Source: an uncultured Pelagibacteraceae bacterium (lineage in GTDB: Bacteria > Pseudomonadota > Alphaproteobacteria > Pelagibacterales > Pelagibacteraceae). Taken from it: 64,000 bases of DNA. Positions 34,866-43,474 of the stretch are shown one piece after another; the stretch's first letter is position 1, and the number at the start of each line of letters is the position of its first letter. Below the pieces are notes generated by a model. That model was not told where the DNA came from and did not search any database. It saw only the letters and a program-made list of their open reading frames with translations. The stretch is taken from contig CACMYV010000002.1 in assembly GCA_902617975.1 (NCBI GenBank), forward strand, positions 1 to 64,000, in the 5' to 3' direction. A program made the translations under genes and the position numbers.

Positions 34866-35906
34866 TTAATGATTTATTGACGAGGAAAAATTCCAAGAAC
34901 AATCGAAACTTGGTATGTAAACTCTTGAAAGTTTTGTATTTCCAAAATTTTTGTTAAAAACATTTAACCAATTTTCAACTTGTTTTGGTTTTTTATCTTG
35001 GCTTCCAACTTGAGCAGTAATTACACCTTTAGGTTTTAATATTCTTTCTAAAGATGACATATTTTTTGCAGCTAAATCTATGCAAAATTGATCATCGTTA
35101 AGATCAACAAAAATTTGATCATAGGTATTATCTTTGACTGATTTGATGCTCTCAAATGCATCACCCCAAACACATTTAACTGAATTTTTTTCTGTAGCCT
35201 TTTCTCCTATTTTGCTTAAATGTTTATCGCATACATCAACAACTTCAGGATCTAATTCATACCAATCTATAAATCCAAAATTTTGTGAAATACATTCTCT
35301 TGCAACACCACCGTCACCTCCACCAATAATTGCAGCTTTCTCTTTATTTGAATTCAAACTAAGACCAGAATTTACAAAAGTTGAGCTATATAAATGCTCA
35401 TCACTCTCAGCAACTTGTATTTCATTATCAATAAATAAAGCTTTTCCAAACTGTTCTAAATCTAATATTTCAATATATTGACCTGCTTTGGATTTAAAAT
35501 TTTCTAATACTTTATTTACAACATAAGATTTTTTTAATCCTGGTGAACTATAGTTATCATGATATAGATCAATCGTATCTCTGTTAAATTCCTTAATAAT
35601 GATTTGTTTGTGTTCTATTTCTTCTTTAATTACTTTAAGAGCAACTGATGGTGAAACTTTACCACAAGTAAAAAAATCAAAGCTTATAATTTCATTTTCC
35701 GGGAAAGTGTGAAAGCTTATATGGCTTTCTGCTAACAGAGCTACCAATGTAAAACCTTGAGGCTCAAATTTATATTTTGAGATCTTTAAAACTGTTACTT
35801 TTGCTAATTTTGCAATTTTATAAACTAACTTTTCATAAAATGAGGGATCATATTCTTTTTTAGTTCCAATGATATCTAGAGTTATATGTTCACCAACTTT
35901 TGTCAC
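34866..35906 (-). CDS. speD-speE: SpeD-SpeE fusion: S-adenosylmethionine decarboxylase plus polyamine aminopropyltransferase
   Basis: A 346-residue bifunctional protein. Residues 1 to about 120 are a prokaryotic AdoMet decarboxylase: the self-cleavage site that makes the pyruvoyl group is in LLAESHISFHTFPE (Ser61), and Cys81 lies in FFTCGK. Residues about 125-346 are a spermidine synthase: EILDLEQFGKALFIDNE, IIGGGDGGVARE, the acidic YELDPEVVD and the DQIFVDLNDD loop. The fusion would decarboxylate SAM and use the product to add aminopropyl groups, releasing methylthioadenosine. Such fusions, including one from Pelagibacter, are known. Downstream is an amino acid importer; upstream are the genes that consume methylthioadenosine. 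Confidence 0.93.
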   Translation of the reverse strand: MTKVGEHITLDIIGTKKEYDPSFYEKLVYKIAKLAKVTVLKISKYKFEPQGFTLVALLAESHISFHTFPENEIISFDFFTCGKVSPSVALKVIKEEIEHKQIIIKEFNRDTIDLYHDNYSSPGLKKSYVVNKVLENFKSKAGQYIEILDLEQFGKALFIDNEIQVAESDEHLYSSTFVNSGLSLNSNKEKAAIIGGGDGGVARECISQNFGFIDWYELDPEVVDVCDKHLSKIGEKATEKNSVKCVWGDAFESIKSVKDNTYDQIFVDLNDDQFCIDLAAKNMSSLERILKPKGVITAQVGSQDKKPKQVENWLNVFNKNFGNTKLSRVYIPSFDCSWNFSSSINH

Positions 35907-35909
35907 CTA

Positions 35910-36554
35910 TTAACCTCTTTTATAGTTTTTAGCTTTTTTTAAAACTTTATTCATTTCATTTATAGAAAGAATTTTTGGCTTTCCAAGCTTAAGAGCGGTT
36001 ATATACTGTAAACTCAAATTTTCAACTTCTTGTGCCAATTCAAAAGCATCAGGTAAATTTTTATCAAATGCAATCTGACCGTGATTTGCAATCAAGCAGG
36101 CTTTTCTATTATTCAAAGCTTTTAAAATGTTTTTTGAAAGCTCTCTTGTTCCATAAGTTGCGTATTTCGCACATTTAATATCATTACCTCCCGCGAGTGC
36201 AACCATGTAATGAAAAGCTGGAATAGGTTTTTTGTGAACAGATAGAGCTGTTGCATTAGTTGAATGTGTATGAACTATTGCTTGAGCATCTTTCTTTTTG
36301 ATATAAATATCTTGATGAAATCTCCATTCTGACGAAGGTTTATATTTTTTTTCATATTTTCCATCTAGACTTACAAACACTATATCTTTTACTTTTAGTG
36401 ATGAGTATTTTTTTCCTGAAGGGGTAATAAGAAAACCATTGTTATGTCTGACTGATATATTGCCTGATCTTAAAGCTGATAATTTTTTGTCATTAAGCAT
36501 TTTTGAAAACTTAATAACATCATTTTTCTTTTTATTAGTTTTTGAAGAGACCAT
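35910..36554 (-). CDS. Class II aldolase/adducin family protein (Ald2/FucA-like or MtnB)
   Basis: A 214-residue zinc aldolase-fold protein. GNISVRHNNGFLITPSG near residue 32, PSSEWRFHQDIY with the catalytic Glu, VHTHSTNATALS and ANHGQIAF supply the metal-binding His residues. It is flanked by mtnA (20-base overlap) and the SpeD-SpeE gene, so its substrate is very probably 5-methylthioribulose-1-phosphate. Two reactions fit: dehydration (MtnB) or aldol cleavage to dihydroxyacetone phosphate and a methylthio-aldehyde (Ald2 of the MTA-DHAP shunt). The FucA-like pattern and lack of later mtn genes favour the second; this is inference. Confidence 0.85.
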   Translation of the reverse strand: MVSSKTNKKKNDVIKFSKMLNDKKLSALRSGNISVRHNNGFLITPSGKKYSSLKVKDIVFVSLDGKYEKKYKPSSEWRFHQDIYIKKKDAQAIVHTHSTNATALSVHKKPIPAFHYMVALAGGNDIKCAKYATYGTRELSKNILKALNNRKACLIANHGQIAFDKNLPDAFELAQEVENLSLQYITALKLGKPKILSINEMNKVLKKAKNYKRG

Positions 36555-37614
36555 TTAAACCTTCAGTAGAGGCTTCGCATATTCCTTTTTCTGTTATTAA
36601 TGCTGTAACATATTTAGCTGGAGTTACATCAAAAGCCAAATTTAATGATTTGCTTTTCTCTGGATAAATTAAAACTTTATCAACTTTATTATCTTTGTTA
36701 ATTCCATCCACATGAGAAAGTTCTTTTGGATCTCTTTCTTCAATTGGAATATCTTTGGAGTTTTTTAAATTCCAATCTATTGTTGAACTTGGTAAAGCAA
36801 CATAAAAAGGAACATTATTATCATGAGCTGCAAGAGCTTTTAAATATGTACCAATTTTATTGCACACATCTCCGTTAGATAATGTTCTATCTGTTCCAAC
36901 AATACACATATCAACCTGTCCTCTTTGCATTAATATTCCACCTGTATTATCTGCTATAATTGTATTCGGAATTTCTTCTTCATTAAGTTCATATGATGTA
37001 AGGTTTGCTCCTTGATTTCTTGGTCTAGTTTCATCTACCCAAACATGTATTGGTATTCCTTTTTTATGTGCATGATAAATAGGAGAAGTTGCTGTTCCCC
37101 AATCTATTGTAGCTAACCAACCTGCATTACAATGTGTGAGAATATTTACAGTATCTTTCTTTTTATTATATATATCCTCAATAATATTTAATCCATTTTT
37201 ACCAATACTTTCACAAAATGCCTCATCTTCTTTACAAATTTCTTTAGCTTCATTAAGTGCAACATTAAATAAATTTCCAGGTTCAACAAATGATACTTTG
37301 TTATTCATTCTATGAACTGCCCACTGAAGATTTATAGCCGTCGGTCTGGAAGCAACTAATTCCTCTGAACTTTTTTTTATAAAATCTAAACTGTTATTTT
37401 CTTTTATAGCTAAAACTAAGCCAAATGCAGCAGTGCCTCCGATTAAGGGTGCCCCCCTAACTTCCATCGTTTTGATAGCATTTATCGCGTCTTTAACTGA
37501 ACTTAATTCTTTTATTATAAATTTATGTGGAAGCTTTGTTTGATCTATTATTTTTACAACTTGTTTTTCTTCATCAAACCAAATTGTTTTATATTCAACA
37601 TCATTAATTTTCAT
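36535..37614 (-). CDS. mtnA: S-methyl-5-thioribose-1-phosphate isomerase
   Basis: MtnA isomerises methylthioribose-1-phosphate to methylthioribulose-1-phosphate. The 359 residues show the eIF2B-like fold with RGAPLIGGTAAFG near 53, the catalytic Cys in ILTHCNAGWLAT near 162, and the catalytic Asp in VGTDRTLSNGDVCNKIGT near 240. It overlaps mtnP upstream by 4 bases and the aldolase downstream by 20, so the three genes are translationally coupled. Confidence 0.95.
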   Translation of the reverse strand: MKINDVEYKTIWFDEEKQVVKIIDQTKLPHKFIIKELSSVKDAINAIKTMEVRGAPLIGGTAAFGLVLAIKENNSLDFIKKSSEELVASRPTAINLQWAVHRMNNKVSFVEPGNLFNVALNEAKEICKEDEAFCESIGKNGLNIIEDIYNKKKDTVNILTHCNAGWLATIDWGTATSPIYHAHKKGIPIHVWVDETRPRNQGANLTSYELNEEEIPNTIIADNTGGILMQRGQVDMCIVGTDRTLSNGDVCNKIGTYLKALAAHDNNVPFYVALPSSTIDWNLKNSKDIPIEERDPKELSHVDGINKDNKVDKVLIYPEKSKSLNLAFDVTPAKYVTALITEKGICEASTEGLNGLFKN

Positions 37615-38483
37615 TTATTAAGAACTCTTCCTGCAATTGTTTTTAATTTATCTTTAGTTTTTTGAGTTCTTTTTTCTGGAGCTGTAATTATTGCTACATC
37701 TAAACAATTATTAGTTGGATCATTTGGATCAATGTGATTTTCAAAGTTCTCTATCAAATTTTTAATCATATTTTTAGCTTTTGCAGCATTATCTAAAAGT
37801 ACTTTAATAACTTGTTGAACATCAACATTTTCATGATCTGGATGCCAGCAATCATAATCTGTTACCATCGATACTGAAGCATATCTAATTTCAGCTTCTC
37901 TTGCCAGCTTAGCTTCTGGCATATTTGTCATTCCAATAACATCTGCTTTCCAAGATCTATATAGATTTGACTCTGCTAATGTGGAGAATTGTGGGCCTTC
38001 CATTACAACATAAGTTCCACCTCTTTGATAAGGTATATTTTCTTTTTTAATGGCATCTTCGCAAGCATTCATCAGCCCACTTGAAGTTGGATGCGCCATT
38101 GATACATGCGCAACAATTTCATCATCAAAAAAAGATTTGTTTCTTGCAAAAGTTCTGTCAATGAACTGATCAACGATAACAAATTTACCTGGGGGCAAAT
38201 CTTCTTTTAAAGATCCAACGGCTGAAACAGAAACTATGTCTGTGATACCTAGTTGTTTAAGAGCATCAATATTTGCTCTAAAATTTATTTTTGATGGAGA
38301 AATAAAATGACCTTTTCCATGTCTTGGTAGAAAATAAATTTCTTTATTATTATATTTGGCCTTTAATATTAAGTCTGAGGGTTTTCCCCATGGAGTATTT
38401 ATACCGAGTGTCTCTCTATCTTTAAACTCCTCAACATCATATAGCCCACTTCCACCAATAATTGCTAATTTATTATTTGCCAT
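37611..38483 (-). CDS. mtnP: S-methyl-5'-thioadenosine phosphorylase
   Basis: MtnP cleaves methylthioadenosine to adenine and methylthioribose-1-phosphate. The 290 residues carry GGSGLYDVEEF at the N-terminus, LPRHGKGH near 52, MEGPQFSTLAES near 167 and MTNMPEAKLAREAEI near 192. A divergent apt gene 28 bases away would rescue the adenine. It is the first gene of the minus-strand run mtnP-mtnA-aldolase-speDE. Confidence 0.95.
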   Translation of the reverse strand: MANNKLAIIGGSGLYDVEEFKDRETLGINTPWGKPSDLILKAKYNNKEIYFLPRHGKGHFISPSKINFRANIDALKQLGITDIVSVSAVGSLKEDLPPGKFVIVDQFIDRTFARNKSFFDDEIVAHVSMAHPTSSGLMNACEDAIKKENIPYQRGGTYVVMEGPQFSTLAESNLYRSWKADVIGMTNMPEAKLAREAEIRYASVSMVTDYDCWHPDHENVDVQQVIKVLLDNAAKAKNMIKNLIENFENHIDPNDPTNNCLDVAIITAPEKRTQKTKDKLKTIAGRVLNK

Positions 38484-38511
38484 AATACATTTTAGATTAT
38501 AATTAAGTTTT

Positions 38512-39039
38512 ATGGATTTAAAAGAACATATTAGATCAATTCAAGATTACCCAAAAAAAGGAATTCTGTTTAGAGATATAACAACCCTTATAAAAAATGA
38601 AAAAGCTTTCAAGGAATGTATAAATCAAATAGTAGAGAGATCAAAAAAATTTAAATTTGATAAAATAGCTGCTGTTGAATCAAGAGGTTTTGTTTTTGCT
38701 TCAGCTATTTCATATATTTTAGATAAACCATTTATAATGCTCAGAAAAAAAAATAAGCTCCCTGCAGAGGTTCATTCTATTGATTTTGAATTGGAATATG
38801 GAACAGCTACTATTGAGGTTCATAAAGACTCTTTTGACAAGAACGATAATGTATTAATTATTGATGATTTAATAGCAACTGGAGGCACAGCAGAAGCTGC
38901 GGCTAAATTAATTGAAATTTCAGAAAGTAATGTAGCTGGATTTATATTTGTAATTAATCTTTTTGATTTAGGTGGAACTGATAGTTTGCTAAAAAAAGGA
39001 TATAAAGTTGAAAATTTATTAGATTTTCCTGGTCACTGA
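38512..39039 (+). CDS. apt: Adenine phosphoribosyltransferase
   Basis: Apt converts adenine and PRPP to AMP. The 175-residue protein begins DLKEHIRSIQDYPKKGILFRDITTL, the typical Apt N-terminus, and has the PRPP loop VLIIDDLIATGGTAEAA near residue 122. It is divergent from mtnP, with only 28 bases between, so both may share a control region. Its stop abuts the 3' end of the tRNA gene on the opposite strand. Confidence 0.96.
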   Translation: MDLKEHIRSIQDYPKKGILFRDITTLIKNEKAFKECINQIVERSKKFKFDKIAAVESRGFVFASAISYILDKPFIMLRKKNKLPAEVHSIDFELEYGTATIEVHKDSFDKNDNVLIIDDLIATGGTAEAAAKLIEISESNVAGFIFVINLFDLGGTDSLLKKGYKVENLLDFPGH

Positions 39040-39116
39040 TGGTAGCGGGAAGTGGGATCGAACCACTGACCTCGGGCTTATGAGTCCCGCGCTCTAACCA
39101 ACTGAGCTACCCCGCC
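39040..39116 (-). tRNA. tRNA-Met (anticodon CAT)
   Basis: On the minus strand the sequence begins GGCGGGGTAGCTCAGTTGG and ends in CCCGCTACCA, with the CCA encoded. The 77-base molecule folds with a GCTC D-stem, a CGGGACTCATAAGCCCG anticodon arm (anticodon CAT at 39080-39082) and a GGTTCGATCC T-arm. The first acceptor pair is G-U, unlike the unpaired first position of initiator tRNA, so it is most likely elongator tRNA-Met; a lysidine-modified tRNA-Ile is the alternative. Confidence 0.93.
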
Positions 39117-39167
39117 TTAAATAATTGTTGGTTTATACTACTTTTATTTTTTGATGCAAACAAGATT

Positions 39168-39281
39168 TCACTTGTTCTTTTTCTTATCTTTTTTAATTTT
39201 TCTTTTTTCCTTTAGAGAAAGTTTAGCTTTTTTCATTACACTAGAGTCTTTAAATGATTTTCCACTATATCTTTTTGACAT
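39168..39281 (-). CDS. Small, highly basic protein, 37 residues
   Basis: Missed by the ORF track because of length. It starts MSKRYSGKSFKDSSV and ends in a run of Lys and Arg (LKEKRKIKKDKKKNK); about 16 of 37 residues are Lys or Arg. The ATG at 39281 directly abuts the stop of the upstream exported protein gene (39282), so it is likely translated by coupling. Composition suggests RNA or ribosome binding, but low-complexity Lys runs also arise in A-rich DNA, so confidence is moderate. Confidence 0.5.
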   Translation of the reverse strand: MSKRYSGKSFKDSSVMKKAKLSLKEKRKIKKDKKKNK

Positions 39282-39731
39282 TTAATTTAATTGTTCAAAG
39301 AACTTATCTTTTAATTGATAGGTAAAAGGATATTCTTTTCCAAGTGGTTGGAATTTAGTCTTAATTACTATTACGTTTTGCTTATCAAGTTTAAATTTCC
39401 ATGTTAATTTGATGTCTCCTGAAAACACTCTTAACTTGCCTAAGTTTGTAAATCTCCATCCATCTTCTGAAATAACTTTTCCATCTTGGTATCTTTTGTA
39501 ATTTTTTTCATCAAATATATATGTTACAACACCTTGATTTCTCTCATCTTCAAGAGTTATTGCATAATTATTTAAAAATTCTGCCGTTTGAGACTTATTC
39601 AAACTTTTCTTAGTTATAGATTTTAAAAAATCAGTAGTTTTATCAATGGTATCATCTATTTTATCTTTAGCTATTGAGATCGATGATAAAAAAAGAAAAA
39701 TGGAAAGAATGCTAAATATTTTTTTAAACAT
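39282..39731 (-). CDS. Exported protein of unknown function, 149 residues
   Basis: The N-terminus (MFKKIFSILSIFLFLSSISIAKD) is a signal peptide. The mature part has a helical segment rich in Asp, Lys and Thr, then TYIFDEKNYKRYQDGKVISEDGWRFTN and a beta-rich C-terminus. No family is recognised; the layout resembles small periplasmic lipocalin- or beta-barrel-like proteins. It lies 3 bases after the AEC transporter gene and directly before the 37-residue basic protein. Confidence 0.75.
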   Translation of the reverse strand: MFKKIFSILSIFLFLSSISIAKDKIDDTIDKTTDFLKSITKKSLNKSQTAEFLNNYAITLEDERNQGVVTYIFDEKNYKRYQDGKVISEDGWRFTNLGKLRVFSGDIKLTWKFKLDKQNVIVIKTKFQPLGKEYPFTYQLKDKFFEQLN

Positions 39732-39734
39732 ACT

Positions 39735-40661
39735 TTAATAATTTAATAAATTTATTGTAAATAAAAAGGTAAATATTGAAGCAAATGTTGAAATAAATAT
39801 TGCCTTAATAATATTTTCTGGACTTACATTATATGCAGAACACATAACAATTGAGGTAGCTCCACATGGGCCAACACTAACCAACAAAGCTCCAGCAAAA
39901 TTTATTGGATTTGATAAGCTAAAGAATGTGTACCCTAAAATTAGCAAAATCAGTGGTGATATAATAAGTTTTAATATTGAAATAGTAATTGTTAATTTAT
40001 TGAAAACTTTTTTTGAGTAAAAAGATAGAATAATACCAATTGCAAATAGCCCAACTGGCATCACACATGCTGCTAGTCTTTGAAGAATATATTCAAAAGG
40101 GGTTTCGTCTATATTAATCTTTGAAATTCTTATAATCAATCCAATTAATATTGCTAATATCATCGGATTTAATATTAAATTTCTTAAAAACTGAAATAAT
40201 TTAATTCTTTTTTTTACAGTAAGTTCTAAAAAGAAACTAACTATGGATAGTAAAACTACACTATCCATTAAAATAATACCTGATATTTGAGTTATCGTAC
40301 TTCCTGCAAAAAATATTTCCGCAATAGGTAAGACTAATATTACGTGATTGGATAAAGCAACAGTTAAAGCCCAAATAATAGACTCCTGAATTGACCTTTT
40401 AAAAGTATTTTTAGTTAATAAAAAAGCAAATATTCCACTTGTTAACTGCATTAAAAAATATGATGAAATTTGAGATACATCTATTTCACCAATATCACTT
40501 TGCGCAACTAGTTTTATGATTAAAGCTGGTACCGCTATATAAAATGAAAATAAATTAAATATTCTAGCCTTCTGTAAATCGAATATTTTAATATATCCTA
40601 AAATATAACCAATAAGAGTGACACCAATAAATGGAGTTAATCCTAGGAATACTTGAAACAT
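39735..40661 (-). CDS. AEC family (auxin efflux carrier-like) transporter
   Basis: A 308-residue membrane protein with about ten helices. Family features include FSFYIAVPALIIKLVAQ near residue 40 and the second-half motif LLVSVGPCGATSIVMCSAYN. Bacterial members carry malate, malonate or other organic acids. It shares one base with the TauD-family gene upstream, so it probably moves a substrate or product of that dioxygenase or the neighbouring hydrolase. Confidence 0.85.
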   Translation of the reverse strand: MFQVFLGLTPFIGVTLIGYILGYIKIFDLQKARIFNLFSFYIAVPALIIKLVAQSDIGEIDVSQISSYFLMQLTSGIFAFLLTKNTFKRSIQESIIWALTVALSNHVILVLPIAEIFFAGSTITQISGIILMDSVVLLSIVSFFLELTVKKRIKLFQFLRNLILNPMILAILIGLIIRISKINIDETPFEYILQRLAACVMPVGLFAIGIILSFYSKKVFNKLTITISILKLIISPLILLILGYTFFSLSNPINFAGALLVSVGPCGATSIVMCSAYNVSPENIIKAIFISTFASIFTFLFTINLLNY

Positions 40662-41449
40662 TATTGGACAGTAATTCTATGCATAATTCTATTACCTTTA
40701 AAAGCTGTTGCTTGATGAAGCATAGATCTATTATCCCAAATGGCTAATTGGTTCTTTTCCCATTCTAAAGAATATTGAAAACTTTTTTTTAATTGGTGTT
40801 TAAATAAATAAGTTTTTAATTTTTTGTCAATTTTGCTGTTATTAAAACGAATAAAGTGTCCAGGACTACAGTATAAAGTATATTTACTATTTATTTTTCT
40901 AATTAATTTATGCTTTGAAATAAGTTCTTTAGCTTTTTTCCCCTTTTCTTTCTCTCTTTCTAATCTTGTTACAGAAATAGGTCCTTCTGATGAAAATATA
41001 CATTTTTCGTTTTTAAACCTTCTTTTAAATTTAGTTGGTAATTTTTCATAAGCTAAATATTGGGAACAGAAATCTGTGTTTGCCTGACCTTTTTTTGGAA
41101 CTAATTTAGAAAGTAACATAGTAAATCTAGGCGGTTTTTTAGTATAAATTGAATCAGTATGAAATTGCTCTCCAAAACTAGGGCCTTTGTCAGTTGATTT
41201 TCTTTGAACAACAGTTATTTGAGGATATTTTTTATTCAATCCTTTAAGTCTTGGATAGTTTGCTAGTTTTCCAAATTTTTTTGCAAATTTTACATAATGA
41301 TTAGAGCTTAATTTTTGGTTTCTAAAATAAATCATTCCATATTTCGATAAGGCAGATTTAATTTTTTTTAGTGAAGAATTATTAATTTTATTTAAATCGC
41401 AGACTAATTCTGCGCCTATATTTTTTTTATTAGGAATAATTTTAAGCAT
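40661..41449 (-). CDS. TauD/TfdA family 2-oxoglutarate-dependent dioxygenase
   Basis: A 262-residue Fe(II)/2OG dioxygenase. Iron ligands are in EQFHTDSIY (HxD, near residue 98) and NRSMLHQATAF (near 245), with the 2OG-binding Arg in MHRITV at the C-terminus. The family hydroxylates taurine, alkyl sulfates, 2,4-D, carnitine-type betaines and others. The gene overlaps the dehalogenase-like hydrolase by 8 bases and the AEC transporter by 1, forming a three-gene unit for an unknown organic compound. Confidence 0.88.
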   Translation of the reverse strand: MLKIIPNKKNIGAELVCDLNKINNSSLKKIKSALSKYGMIYFRNQKLSSNHYVKFAKKFGKLANYPRLKGLNKKYPQITVVQRKSTDKGPSFGEQFHTDSIYTKKPPRFTMLLSKLVPKKGQANTDFCSQYLAYEKLPTKFKRRFKNEKCIFSSEGPISVTRLEREKEKGKKAKELISKHKLIRKINSKYTLYCSPGHFIRFNNSKIDKKLKTYLFKHQLKKSFQYSLEWEKNQLAIWDNRSMLHQATAFKGNRIMHRITVQ

Positions 41450-42317
41450 TTTTTAAAAAAAAACTTTTTAATTGTTTAATTGTTTCTTTGGGATTTTGCT
41501 CTGGTATAAAATGTCCAGATTTAACAGCAACTCCAACAACTTTTTTATTTGAATATTTTTGCCAAATTTTAATCGGTTTAAATTGTTTGCCTATAACACC
41601 ATTTTTTCCCCATAATACTTGAACTGGAATATTTAATTTTTTCTTTCTATCATGTCTGTCATGATCAAGATCAATTGTAGCAGATGCTCTATAATCTTCA
41701 CATGATCCATGTATTCTCTTTGGTTGTTTAAAGCACTTTATGTAACCCTCTTCAACTTTTCCAAATTTATGATTGCCAGACCATTTATCCAAGCAATACT
41801 TCATCCATTTTCTTGGATCACTCATTATCATTCTTTCAGGTAGCCATTTTGGTTGAATTAAGAAAAACCAATGGAAGTAAGCTTTTGCAAAATCTCTTGT
41901 TGTTAATTCATACATATCTAAAGTTGGACAAATATCTAATACACTTAGAGCAAGCACGTTTTTTCTGTGATCTCTTGCCAATCTATGAGCAACTCTTCCA
42001 CCCCTATCATGGCCTGCAACAAAAAACTTGGCATACCCCAATTTTACCATCATTTGTTTCATGTCACTCGCCATTTCTCTTTTAGAATAATTAAAATGTT
42101 TACTGTCAGATGGTGGAGCTAAACTATTTCCATAACCTCTAAGATCTGCTGCAACCACTGTAAAACTTTTAGATAACTCTGGAGCTGTTTTATGCCACAT
42201 TAAATGCGTTTGAGGGTAACCATGGAGCAATAATAAAGGAGGACCATCTCCTTTAACTTTGCAAAAGACTTTACCTTTTTTTACTTTTACGTATTTACTC
42301 TTAAAACCTTCAAACAT
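41442..42317 (-). CDS. Alpha/beta hydrolase, haloacetate (fluoroacetate) dehalogenase-like
   Basis: A 291-residue alpha/beta hydrolase. LLHGYPQTHLMWHK forms the oxyanion region, and the nucleophile elbow reads VAGHDRGGRVAHRLA with Asp (not Ser), as in haloacetate dehalogenases and epoxide hydrolases. DLRGYGNS and the Arg pair of that family are present; the final His is in VKSGHFIPEQNP. It could hydrolyse a halogenated or ester-like acid, and its operon partners are TauD and AEC proteins. Actual dehalogenation is not proven by motif alone. Confidence 0.85.
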   Translation of the reverse strand: MFEGFKSKYVKVKKGKVFCKVKGDGPPLLLLHGYPQTHLMWHKTAPELSKSFTVVAADLRGYGNSLAPPSDSKHFNYSKREMASDMKQMMVKLGYAKFFVAGHDRGGRVAHRLARDHRKNVLALSVLDICPTLDMYELTTRDFAKAYFHWFFLIQPKWLPERMIMSDPRKWMKYCLDKWSGNHKFGKVEEGYIKCFKQPKRIHGSCEDYRASATIDLDHDRHDRKKKLNIPVQVLWGKNGVIGKQFKPIKIWQKYSNKKVVGVAVKSGHFIPEQNPKETIKQLKSFFLKNA

Positions 42318-42439
42318 TTATTTATCTTAATTTATATTTTTATAATTCAATAAATAATTTTAAAATTGTTCAAATACAACGTTAATAAGCTTAATTATTA
42401 AATTGAATTATCATTCATTGGATGTATACCTTCATTTTT

Positions 42440-43474
42440 GTGAGAATTGAAGAAGAGCTAAAACTAGATTATTCCGACGTACTTTTTAGACCTAAAAGAA
42501 GCACTCTTAAAAGTAGAAAAGATGTTAATTTAAAGAGAACCTATCGTTTTAAATACAGTAAAAACGAATGGTCTGGAATTCCTATAATGGCAGCTAACAT
42601 GGATGGTGTAGGCGTACTTGGTGTAGCCGAAAAATTATCTGATTACGGAATGATTACATGTTTAACAAAACAACATGATGTAAAAAAAATTAAACAATTT
42701 AAAAAAATTAAATCAATATATCCAAATGTAGCTTTAAGTATTGGAACAAAAAAAGAAGATTTTCAAAATTTAGATAAAGTTTTAAAAGAATTTAGTTTCA
42801 TAAAATTCATCTGTATAGATGTTGCAAATGGTTACTCTGAACATTTTAGTAAATTTTTAAAATCTGTTAGAGATAAATACCCAACAAAAACAATTATTGC
42901 AGGTAATGTTGTTACTGCAGATATGACTCAAGAATTAATTTTATCAGGAGCAGATATTGTGAAAGTTGGAATTGGACCAGGGAGTGTGTGTACAACAAGA
43001 ATACAAACTGGGGTTGGCTATCCTCAGTTAAGTGCAGTTATAGAATGTGCTGATGCAGCGCATGGATTAGGTGCACATATAATTGCAGATGGCGGATGTA
43101 CATGTCCAGGTGATGTTGCTAAAGCATTTGGTGGAGGAGCTGATTTTGTTATGCTTGGAGGAATGTTTGCAGGTCATGATGAAGGTAAAGGAAAATTAGT
43201 AAAATCTAATGGTTCTAAATATGTCGAATTTTATGGATCGAGTTCTGAAACAGCTAACAATAAACATTACGGCGGACTATCAGATTACAGAAGTAGCGAA
43301 GGAAGAACAGTCAGAGTGAAGTACCGTGGTAAAATTAATGATACCATTTTAAATATTTTAGGTGGTGTTAGAAGTAGTTGTACATATGTTGGCGCACCCT
43401 CTTTAAAACAATTAAGTAAGTGCACAACTTTTGTCAGAGTTACTAAGCAATTTAACGATACATTCACTAAATAG
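42440..43474 (+). CDS. guaC: GMP reductase
   Basis: GuaC reduces GMP to IMP with NADPH. From the GTG at 42440 the protein begins (M)[24 protein letters not shown], which lines up residue for residue with the start of E. coli GuaC, so this start is preferred over the ATG at 42422 used by the ORF track. Other features are [22 protein letters not shown] with the catalytic Cys, [23 protein letters not shown] and [12 protein letters not shown]. The next gene starts directly after its stop. Confidence 0.93.
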   Translation: MRIEEELKLDYSDVLFRPKRSTLKSRKDVNLKRTYRFKYSKNEWSGIPIMAANMDGVGVLGVAEKLSDYGMITCLTKQHDVKKIKQFKKIKSIYPNVALSIGTKKEDFQNLDKVLKEFSFIKFICIDVANGYSEHFSKFLKSVRDKYPTKTIIAGNVVTADMTQELILSGADIVKVGIGPGSVCTTRIQTGVGYPQLSAVIECADAAHGLGAHIIADGGCTCPGDVAKAFGGGADFVMLGGMFAGHDEGKGKLVKSNGSKYVEFYGSSSETANNKHYGGLSDYRSSEGRTVRVKYRGKINDTILNILGGVRSSCTYVGAPSLKQLSKCTTFVRVTKQFNDTFTK

